Virus record (IMG/VR): IMGVR_UViG_3300031140_000019
Location: 1 to 34,462 of that record
Length of the DNA stretch: 34,462 bases
Reading direction: 5' to 3' (one strand)
Source of the DNA: a virus
In this document: positions 27,748 to 34,462 of the stretch, piece by piece
How positions within the stretch are numbered: position 1 is the first letter of the stretch
Layout: the number at the start of each line of letters is the position of its first letter
Program-made: the position numbers and the translations under genes
Notes under the pieces: model-generated
Told to the model about the DNA's origin: nothing
What the model saw: only the letters and a program-made list of their open reading frames with translations
Database searches by the model: none

Positions 27748-30441
27748 ATGGCTGGCTATACTAGACAATCGGCAGCAGAAATAGTTGCAAACGCAGTAAT
27801 AAAAGCGGCTCCCGTTAACGCAGAGTACAATGCGCTACGAGATGTTTTCGCATTCGCAACTGGTCACAAGCATGACGGCTCTTCTACTGAGGGGGCTTAT
27901 ATACCTCTCATTGCAGACGTTGATGCACTAAACAAAGTAGTCATTGATACTACTAACAATCGTATTGGATTCTTCTCACAGGTAGGATCAGGTACAGTAG
28001 AGCAACTACGCATTCAAGATGGGGCAATCGTACCCGTCACTGACTCTGACATAGACCTTGGTGCTTCTGGCTCTGAGTTCAAAGACTTATACATTGATGG
28101 TATAGGTTACATTGACACCCTTACAGTACATGAAAATGCTACCATTGCTGGTACTCTAGGTGTCACAGGCTTATCAACACTGGCTAGTGTAGATATTAAT
28201 GGGGGTAACATTGATGCTACTGTCATTGGTGCTGCTACTCCTGCTGCTGCTACTATTACTACCCTTGTAGCTACTACTGCTGACATTAATGCAGGTACTG
28301 TTGATGCTACTATTGGTGGGACTACGCCAGCAGCAGGTACATTTACTTCAGTAATTGCAGCCACTGCAGACATTAATGCTGGCACAATAGATGCTACTAC
28401 TATCGGTGCTTCTACTCCTGCTACTATCGTTGGTACAACCATTACAGGTACTGCCTTTGTAGGCCCAATTGCTGGTGCAGTAACAGGAGCAGTAACAGGT
28501 GATGTATCTGGAGATCTAACAGGTGATTCTACAGGTGCTCACACAGGTACAGTTGCTGGTAATGTAACTGGTAACTTAGCTGGTAATGTAACAAGCACAG
28601 GTAATAACGTATTAGCTACTGTTGATATTGGTGGTGGTACTATAGATGGTACTCAGATTGGTGCTACGGCTACAAGTACTATTGTTGGTACAACCGTAAC
28701 AGCTAGTAACTTTGTAGGCCCAATTGCTGGTGCAGTAACAGGTAACGTAACGGGTAATACTGCAGGTGTTCACACTGGTGCAGTTACTGGTAATGTGACT
28801 GGTAATATCACTGCAGGTTCAGGTACAAGTTCATTTACTAATGTAACCATCAATGGTTCATTGAATATGAATGCTTCTACTTCTGCCACGGTAACTGGTC
28901 TATCTAATCCTGTTCAAGGTTCTGATGCTGCTACTAAGACTTATGTTGATGCCGAAGTTGCTGCAGTACTAGACTCTGCTCCGGGAGCTTTGAATACTCT
29001 AAATGAATTGGCCGCTGCTCTGGGGGATGATGCCAACTATGCTTCTACTACTACTGCTGCAATAGCTACAAAGCTAGCTAAGGCAGGTGGAACCATGAGT
29101 GGTGCCATTGCTATGGGTAACAACAAAGTTACTGGCCTAGGCGCTCCTACGGCTGGCACAGACGCTGCACACAAGACTTATGTAGATGCAGGTGATGCAC
29201 TTCAGGTAACTAAAGGTGGTGACACCATGAGTGGTGTCTTAGCAATGGGTGCTAACAAGATTACAGGTGTAGCTGATCCTACTACTAACCAAGATGCTGC
29301 CACTAAGGTCTATGTTGATACCATCCTTGGTTCAGCTACTGTTGCTGCTACAAGTGCCGCTAATGCATCCACTAGTGAGACAAACGCAGGAAACTCTGCT
29401 ACTGCTGCGGCTGCTAGTTATGATGCATTTGATGACCGTTTTCTTGGGTCAAAGAGTTCTGATCCTACTGTAGATAATGATGGAGCTTCTTTACTAACAG
29501 GTGCTATGTACTACAGTTCTTCTAGTTCAGCTATGAAGGTATATACTGGCTCTGCTTGGGTAGCAATGGCTCCTAGTGCTGCTAATCAAAGTTTAATTAA
29601 TATTGTTGGTGGGGAGCTTGTTTATACAGAGGACTTAGGTTCTATCACAGCTTCCGTTACAACAGGCTCTGGTAACAATATCACTGTTGTTGGTGGAGCA
29701 ATTGCTAATGTTAATACAGTTGCTGGTATAGCCTCTAATGTAACAACGGCTGCTGGTATTTCAGGTAACATAACTACTACAGCAGGTATCTCTTCTAATG
29801 TAACTACAGTTGCTGGTATCTCTTCTAATGTAACTACAGTTGCTGGTATCTCTACAGATGTAACTACAGTAGCAGGTAAAGCCGCTCAAGTAACTTTGTT
29901 AGGCACTTCAGATGCCGTAGCTGATATGAACACCCTAGGTACAGCAGATGTAGTATCTGATATGAATACCCTCGCAGCTATATCTAGTAATGTTACCTCA
30001 GTTGCAGATAATGCTTCAAACATAAATAGTGCAGTGTCTAACTCTTCAAACATTAACAGTGCAGTATCTAATGCAGCAAACATTAACAGTGCAGTATCTA
30101 ATGCTTCAAACATTAACTTAACTGCTGGTTCCATTAGCAACGTAAACATAGTCGGTGCTTCTATAGCTGACGTTAATAGATATGCAAATCAATACACTAT
30201 TTCTTCTTCGGCTCCTTCTAGCCCTGATGCTGGTGACTTATGGTATGACTCTTCCTCTGGTGTAAACACTTTGAAATATTACACCAGTAGTGTATGGGCA
30301 TCTATTGCTGCTGGCATAGCGTCTGTAGCTGGTGACACATCCCCTCAATTAGCTGGCACTTTAGATGGTCAGAATAACAACTTGACAAATATCGGTACTG
30401 TATCTGGTACTAACTTACAGATGGACTTTGGAGGTCTATAA
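27748..30441 (+). CDS. Tail fibre protein 1, repeat-rich (897 aa)
   Basis: A large elongated virion protein. The N-terminus (AGYTRQSAAEIVANAVIKAAPVNAEYNALRDVF) probably anchors it to the tail. DLGASGSEFKDLYIDGIGYIDTLTV is a phage-fibre motif. The shaft is built of Gly/Thr/Val repeats such as GNVTGN, then ALNTLNELAAALGDDANYA, GAIAMGNNKVTGLG units, a 10-residue NVTTVAGISS series and NINSAVSNAS units. The end is short (TNLQMDFGGL), so receptor binding may belong to the next gene. Confidence 0.85.
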   Translation: MAGYTRQSAAEIVANAVIKAAPVNAEYNALRDVFAFATGHKHDGSSTEGAYIPLIADVDALNKVVIDTTNNRIGFFSQVGSGTVEQLRIQDGAIVPVTDSDIDLGASGSEFKDLYIDGIGYIDTLTVHENATIAGTLGVTGLSTLASVDINGGNIDATVIGAATPAAATITTLVATTADINAGTVDATIGGTTPAAGTFTSVIAATADINAGTIDATTIGASTPATIVGTTITGTAFVGPIAGAVTGAVTGDVSGDLTGDSTGAHTGTVAGNVTGNLAGNVTSTGNNVLATVDIGGGTIDGTQIGATATSTIVGTTVTASNFVGPIAGAVTGNVTGNTAGVHTGAVTGNVTGNITAGSGTSSFTNVTINGSLNMNASTSATVTGLSNPVQGSDAATKTYVDAEVAAVLDSAPGALNTLNELAAALGDDANYASTTTAAIATKLAKAGGTMSGAIAMGNNKVTGLGAPTAGTDAAHKTYVDAGDALQVTKGGDTMSGVLAMGANKITGVADPTTNQDAATKVYVDTILGSATVAATSAANASTSETNAGNSATAAAASYDAFDDRFLGSKSSDPTVDNDGASLLTGAMYYSSSSSAMKVYTGSAWVAMAPSAANQSLINIVGGELVYTEDLGSITASVTTGSGNNITVVGGAIANVNTVAGIASNVTTAAGISGNITTTAGISSNVTTVAGISSNVTTVAGISTDVTTVAGKAAQVTLLGTSDAVADMNTLGTADVVSDMNTLAAISSNVTSVADNASNINSAVSNSSNINSAVSNAANINSAVSNASNINLTAGSISNVNIVGASIADVNRYANQYTISSSAPSSPDAGDLWYDSSSGVNTLKYYTSSVWASIAAGIASVAGDTSPQLAGTLDGQNNNLTNIGTVSGTNLQMDFGGL
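29781..30120 (+). repeat. 30-bp tandem repeats in fibre gene 1
   Basis: Two series with 30-bp period: TAGTACAGTTGCTGG-like units encoding NVTTVAGISS (about 29781-29880) and units encoding NINSAVSNAS (about 30016-30117). Confidence 0.8.
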
Positions 30442-30443
30442 CA

Positions 30444-32933
30444 ATGAGTAAATTACTACAACTACGTGGTGGCACGACTTCCGAACATTCATCTTTTACA
30501 GGTGCCTTACGTGAAGTTACTGTTGACACAACTAAAGACACTTTGGTAGTTCATGATGGTTCTACTGCAGGGGGTTTTCCTTTACCTAGAACTGCTGCTG
30601 AGATTGTAGCTTTGATTTCTAATGATGCTATTGATAGTCAACACTATGCTGCAGGATCTATTGATCTTGAACATATGAGTGCTAACTCTGTTGACTCTGA
30701 TCAGTATGTAGATGGATCTATTGATCTAGTACATATGAGTGCTAACTCTGTTGATTCTGATCAATATGTAGATGGGTCTATTGACCTTGTTCATATGAGT
30801 GCTAACTCTGTTGATTCTGATCAATATGTAGATGGATCTATTGATCTAGTACATATGAGTGCTAACTCAGTTGACTCTGATCAATACGTGGATGGTTCTA
30901 TTGACCTTGTTCATATGAGTGCTAACTCCGTTGATTCTGATCAATACGTAGATGGATCTATTGATCTAATACATATGAGTGCCGAATCTGTTGACGAGGA
31001 CAACTTGCATATCTCTAACGCAGGTGCTAATGGACAGTACCTACAAAAACAAACAGGGAATGCAGGTGGACTAACTTGGACGACTGTTGATCTAACAACT
31101 TTGTCTGCTGCAAGTCTTACTTCTGGCATTGTGCCTACTGCCCGTATTAACGCCTCTAGTATTGCCAATGACTTACTTGACAGCCAGCACTATGCTGCTG
31201 GTAGTATTGACACAGAGCATTTAGCTGCTGATGCAGTTACAGGTGCTAAGATTGCAGATGACGCAGTTGATAGTGAGCATATTGCAGCAGGAAGTTTGGA
31301 TACGGAACACTATGCTGCAGGTTCTGTTGATACCGCAGCATTAGGTGCAGACTCTGTAACTACTGCTAAGATTGCCGACAGTGTTGCACTTGGTGGTAGT
31401 CCAACTACTACTACACAGAGTGCTGGTGATAACACAACTAAGGTAGCCACTACAGCTTACACAGACTCTGCTATTGCCGCCCTAGCTGACACAGCCCCTG
31501 CAGCCCTTAACACGTTGAATGAACTGGCTGCTGCTCTTGGTGATGATGCCAACTATGCAACAACTACAACTACTGCTATTGGCTTGAAAGCACCACTTGC
31601 TTCTCCCACATTTACGGGCAACATTAGTATGCCTAACGGCTCCATTGACTTGGCTATGATGAATGCTAACTCTGTCGATTCCAACCAATATGTGGACGGT
31701 TCTATTGATGCTGCTCACATTGCTGCTAACACTATCACTGCTGGACAACTAGCTGCTGACTGTGTAGGTGCAAGTGAACTAGCAAATGATTCGGTGGGTT
31801 CTGCCAATATCATTGCTAACTCTATCGCTGCCGGGGATATTGCACCAGATGCTGTTGGAGCTAGTGAATTAGCAAACAACTCTGTTTCCACTGCTAACAT
31901 CATTGATGGTTCTATTGTAGGTGGTGATCTTGCTACTGGCACTATTACCGCTGCCCAATTAGCAGCTAACTCTGTTGGTGCTTCTGAGATTGCAGCAGGG
32001 GCTGTTGGTGCTTCTGAGATTGGAAATGATGTAGTTAACTCACAGCATTATGCGGCTGGTTCTATAGACAACGAACATATTGCAGATAATGCTATTAACT
32101 CAGAGCACTACGCAGATGGTTCAATTGATCGTGCTCACTTAGCTGCTGATATAATTGATGGTACTAAAATAGCCAACGATGTTATTAACTCAGAACATTA
32201 TGTTGCTGGCTCTATAGACAATGAACACATCAACACAATGGCAGCTAGTAAGCTAACAGGTGCTTTACCTGCTATTAGTGGTGCTAACCTTACAGGTGTC
32301 GATCCTTTCCCTAGTGGCACAGTGATGGTGTTTTATCAATCTGCTGCACCCACAGGTTGGACTAAAAGCACAGCACAGAACGACAAAGCTTTACGAGTAG
32401 TCAGTGGATCAGGTGGTGGTACAGGTGGTTCACATAACTTATCTAGTCCACCAAGCACAGCTCACACGCATACAGGTGGATCACACAGTCACACAAGTGC
32501 TGCTCACACGCATGGTCAACCATCGCACACACACAGTATTGGCGCTCACAGTCACGGTAATAACTTGTCTGCTGCTGCTCATACGCTTAGTACAGCTCAG
32601 ATGCCAAGTCACGACCACCGCCAGCGTGAAATGAACTCAGGCAATCAGGATCACTACCCATATACAGGCTTCGATGTCAGAGAGCGGGGCCAAAACCAAA
32701 AAACTTCTGCTATTGATACCTTAAACACAGGTGGTGGTAGCTCGCATAGTCACGGTATGTCTGGTAGTGTAAGTAACTCGTCTGCGTATAACTCTGGATC
32801 TGGTGGCAACCAAACCACTAACTCAACAACTCCGGGCGCTACTGGTGCATCAGGTACACAAACTACTAGTTCGGCTGGCCCAACTGCATTTGCACCTAAG
32901 TATATTAACGTTATAATTTGCGCTAAGGACTAG
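30444..32933 (+). CDS. Tail fibre protein 2 with collar-like, HxH-rich receptor tip (829 aa)
   Basis: After a short N-terminal domain (LLQLRGGTTSEHSSFTGALREV) the shaft has a 20-residue repeat (SIDLVHMSANSVDSDQYVDG) and looser SVGASEIA-type repeats. The shared module ALNTLNELAAALGDDANYA also occurs in fibre 1. From about residue 620 the tip has PSGTVMVFYQSAAPTGWTK and ALRVVSGSGGG, the phage collar domain, followed by many H-x-H motifs (about residues 672-702, HTHTGGSHSH onward, then HDH and HSH), like T4 gp12 where HxH pairs bind iron. GGAGG precedes the ATG. It is the best receptor-binding candidate. Confidence 0.88.
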   Translation: MSKLLQLRGGTTSEHSSFTGALREVTVDTTKDTLVVHDGSTAGGFPLPRTAAEIVALISNDAIDSQHYAAGSIDLEHMSANSVDSDQYVDGSIDLVHMSANSVDSDQYVDGSIDLVHMSANSVDSDQYVDGSIDLVHMSANSVDSDQYVDGSIDLVHMSANSVDSDQYVDGSIDLIHMSAESVDEDNLHISNAGANGQYLQKQTGNAGGLTWTTVDLTTLSAASLTSGIVPTARINASSIANDLLDSQHYAAGSIDTEHLAADAVTGAKIADDAVDSEHIAAGSLDTEHYAAGSVDTAALGADSVTTAKIADSVALGGSPTTTTQSAGDNTTKVATTAYTDSAIAALADTAPAALNTLNELAAALGDDANYATTTTTAIGLKAPLASPTFTGNISMPNGSIDLAMMNANSVDSNQYVDGSIDAAHIAANTITAGQLAADCVGASELANDSVGSANIIANSIAAGDIAPDAVGASELANNSVSTANIIDGSIVGGDLATGTITAAQLAANSVGASEIAAGAVGASEIGNDVVNSQHYAAGSIDNEHIADNAINSEHYADGSIDRAHLAADIIDGTKIANDVINSEHYVAGSIDNEHINTMAASKLTGALPAISGANLTGVDPFPSGTVMVFYQSAAPTGWTKSTAQNDKALRVVSGSGGGTGGSHNLSSPPSTAHTHTGGSHSHTSAAHTHGQPSHTHSIGAHSHGNNLSAAAHTLSTAQMPSHDHRQREMNSGNQDHYPYTGFDVRERGQNQKTSAIDTLNTGGGSSHSHGMSGSVSNSSAYNSGSGGNQTTNSTTPGATGASGTQTTSSAGPTAFAPKYINVIICAKD
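30654..31013 (+). repeat. 60-bp tandem repeat array in fibre gene 2
   Basis: Five near-identical 60-bp units (30654-30953) plus one degenerate unit to 31013, each encoding SIDLVHMSANSVDSDQYVDG variants. Differences are mostly synonymous. Confidence 0.92.
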
Positions 32934-32981
32934 AGAATGATATAGTAACAAGGATGTTATTATTAATTAAGGAAGAATACT

Positions 32982-33281
32982 ATGGTTATGAAGGTAGAGC
33001 ATACCTGCCCTTTGGGGTCTGAATGTGAAACAGCAGAGAACAATGTAATTAAGCGGTGTGCTTGGTTCACTAAGTTAGCTGGCACAGATCCTGTAACAGG
33101 GAAAGAAATAGAGGATTGGGGTTGTGCAATAGCATGGCTTCCAACATTGCTTATTGAAGGTGCTGCACAATCTAGAGGCACTTCAGCGGCTGTAGAGTCA
33201 TTTCGTAATGAGATGGTTAAATCAAATGATTTATCTAGGGAGTTGCTGATTTCCACGGATAATAACTTAATAGGTAAGTAA
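32982..33281 (+). CDS. Conserved Cys-containing phage protein (99 aa)
   Basis: A protein widespread in marine and Vibrio phages (from memory), recognised by KVEHTCPLGSECE, KRCAWFTKLAGTDP and WGCAIAWLP. Cys at 9, 15, 26 and 48 could bind metal. Function unknown. AAGGAAGA sits five bases before the ATG. Confidence 0.82.
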   Translation: MVMKVEHTCPLGSECETAENNVIKRCAWFTKLAGTDPVTGKEIEDWGCAIAWLPTLLIEGAAQSRGTSAAVESFRNEMVKSNDLSRELLISTDNNLIGK

Positions 33282-33282
33282 A

Positions 33283-33651
33283 ATGGCAACAGTAAATGTA
33301 GTAACAGAAGATAAGGTAATTGTTGTAGATGGTGAGGCACGTAGTGCTGATTACACATTCCCGACCGCCCTATGGGCTATTCAATGGAATGGATCTGCTG
33401 GTCATGCTGAATGGACTAATGGGCCAAACACAGACCTCGTGGCTGCAGATGTTGATTCGTACATTGCGATGTGGACAGCAAATCCTCCAACAGCAGAGAT
33501 TCCGCTTACTGCTCAAGAAATAATTAACATGGACAGCTTGGCCTATTTATCTGGAACTGATTGGTATGTAACTCGCTTTGCTGAGACAGGTGTGGCTATT
33601 CCAGCAGATGTGACTACAGCTAGGGCTAATGCTAGGGCAGCTATTGCATGA
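33283..33651 (+). CDS. Putative tail-fibre assembly-like protein (122 aa)
   Basis: The C-terminal part YLSGTDWYVTRFAETGVAIP then RANARAAI resembles the end of phage tail-fibre assembly chaperones. The N-terminal ADYTFPTALWAIQWNG segment is seen in related small proteins. It follows the fibre genes, which fits a fibre-folding role. Assignment is tentative. It overlaps the next gene by four bases. Confidence 0.6.
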   Translation: MATVNVVTEDKVIVVDGEARSADYTFPTALWAIQWNGSAGHAEWTNGPNTDLVAADVDSYIAMWTANPPTAEIPLTAQEIINMDSLAYLSGTDWYVTRFAETGVAIPADVTTARANARAAIA

Positions 33652-34202
33652 GTCACTTCATAAGCGTTTATGAAAATGCTGTTTCTGAAGAGTTCTGTGA
33701 TGCTTTAATTGAGAGGCATTTGCAGCTTCAAGAAAAATCAATAGAAGCCCCAGCTAGGGGGCAAGACGTTAATAGTCAGCGAAAAGACATAGCCTTTTAT
33801 TTTGATATAGAAGACCCAGAAATGGCTGATTCGCTTATGTCGGTAATTTCTGACTATTCAAATAGGTATATAGACGATCATCCTTCTTTAGCGTGGATGA
33901 ACTTGCGCATTGTTGATGTTAAAGTGCAAGAAACAAGACCTAAAGGCGGCTTTCATACCTTTCACGCCGAGCGTGGCTTAAACCGTCATTCGCTTAGGGA
34001 GCTGGTATATACTGTATACCTTAACGATGTTGTTGAAGGTGAGGGCGAGACAGAGTATTTGGAGCAAGGTCTTAAAGTTAGGCCAAAAAAAGGAACTATT
34101 GTTATTTTTCCATCTGCATGGACTCATACACATAGAGGCAATCCTGTTTATTCGCAAAATAAATACATAGCAACTGGCTGGTTAGTTTGTGACGATGCGT
34201 AA
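33648..34202 (+). CDS. 2OG-Fe(II) oxygenase (prolyl-4-hydroxylase-like)
   Basis: A 184-aa dioxygenase of the phage-common type that uses 2-oxoglutarate and Fe(II). H106-A-E108 and H162 form the iron-binding triad, and K172 is a likely 2-oxoglutarate contact. Supporting motifs are ELVYTVYLNDV, GEGETEYL, GTIVIFPSAWTHTHRG and KYIATGW. The substrate is unknown; in marine phages it could be a structural protein or a host target. ATGA overlap upstream, eight-base overlap with the next gene. Confidence 0.88.
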   Translation: MSHFISVYENAVSEEFCDALIERHLQLQEKSIEAPARGQDVNSQRKDIAFYFDIEDPEMADSLMSVISDYSNRYIDDHPSLAWMNLRIVDVKVQETRPKGGFHTFHAERGLNRHSLRELVYTVYLNDVVEGEGETEYLEQGLKVRPKKGTIVIFPSAWTHTHRGNPVYSQNKYIATGWLVCDDA

Positions 34203-34462
34203 ATTAGCGCTTATAGCTTTTCTATTACCTGCGTTGGCTCATGCCGAGCCTATCGTTACGGACTCTACGACTAAAAGTACAGTTCACACGACAGGCTCAG
34301 TGACTACAACACTCAAGTCGCCACCGCCATCTGCTATATCACCGTCCCTTGGCGGTAATAACTCTGACTCTTGTACAGTTGGAGTGGCAGGTGCAGTGCA
34401 GACACAGATCCTAGGTATCTCGGCAGGTACTACTTCCCGTGACCTTAACTGTGAACGATTGA
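34195..34462 (+). CDS. Exported phage protein (N-terminal part, cut by window edge)
   Basis: 89 residues are visible and the frame is open to the window end. A signal peptide is clear (MRKLALIAFLLPALAHA, cut after AHA), followed by a Thr/Ser-rich stretch and then PPPSAISPSL, NSDSCTVGVAGAVQTQILGIS and LNCERL, a pattern of conserved but uncharacterised marine-phage exported proteins. The two Cys suggest a disulfide in the periplasm. It might be linked to lysis or the tail, but this is not shown. Confidence 0.78.
   Translation, partial: MRKLALIAFLLPALAHAEPIVTDSTTKSTVHTTGSVTTTLKSPPPSAISPSLGGNNSDSCTVGVAGAVQTQILGISAGTTSRDLNCERL

Noticed and set aside
28107-28442. Minus-strand 111-codon frame in fibre gene 1
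   Set aside because: Ala/Val-rich shadow produced by the repetitive Gly/Thr/Ala codons of the fibre.

Overview
The window is most of the genome of a tailed, podovirus-like phage of a marine or aquatic type. It has a T7/Pol I-style DNA polymerase, a stand-alone Toprim primase, a DnaB-type helicase, endonuclease VII, a terminase, portal, scaffold and HK97-type capsid block, short-tail proteins and several conserved 'marine phage' small proteins. The promoters I can find are sigma70-like and no phage RNA polymerase gene is visible in this window. That points to reliance on the host polymerase, probably in a Gram-negative host given the strong Shine-Dalgarno (SD) sequences and the promoter style. 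Both ends are cut: the DNA polymerase runs off the left edge and a secreted-protein gene runs off the right edge. No lysis genes are in view.

Layout. Positions 1-14144 are a long, densely packed minus-strand (early/replication) operon, read from 14144 down to 1. It begins with small accessory genes and a GP88-family pair, continues through a winged-helix-like protein, a DUF932-like protein, a tyrosine integrase, an HNH homing endonuclease and the primase, then two tandem HTH paralogues, a Mom-like DNA-modification candidate, helicase, endonuclease VII and DNA polymerase. Many genes overlap by ATGA, which implies translational coupling. Four tiny genes with good SDs or coupling (36, 35, 51 and 49 aa) are included. 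Positions 14145-15187 are a roughly 1 kb non-coding divergent control region full of repeats and promoters, and a candidate origin. Positions 15188-34462 are the plus-strand late operon: small terminase, two serine tRNAs, large terminase, portal, scaffold, major capsid protein followed by an intrinsic terminator, tail tube/adaptor, tail nozzle, two large repeat-rich tail fibres, a putative fibre chaperone and a 2OG-Fe(II) oxygenase.

Regulation. Three recurrent signal families stand out. (1) An 18-bp near-palindrome TTGACTGAATTCCGTCAA occurs five times, always in the same orientation and only in gaps between minus-strand genes (9.2-14.3 kb). (2) An AAGTGTA motif clusters at three minus-strand sigma70 promoters. 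(3) Three plus-strand promoters share TTGAC(A/T)-N16-TATAACTG. Together they suggest a phage-specific regulatory circuit built on the host RNA polymerase. An integrase implies that integration is possible, yet no classical CI/Cro-type repressor is visible; the winged-helix-like and tandem HTH proteins are the best candidate regulators.
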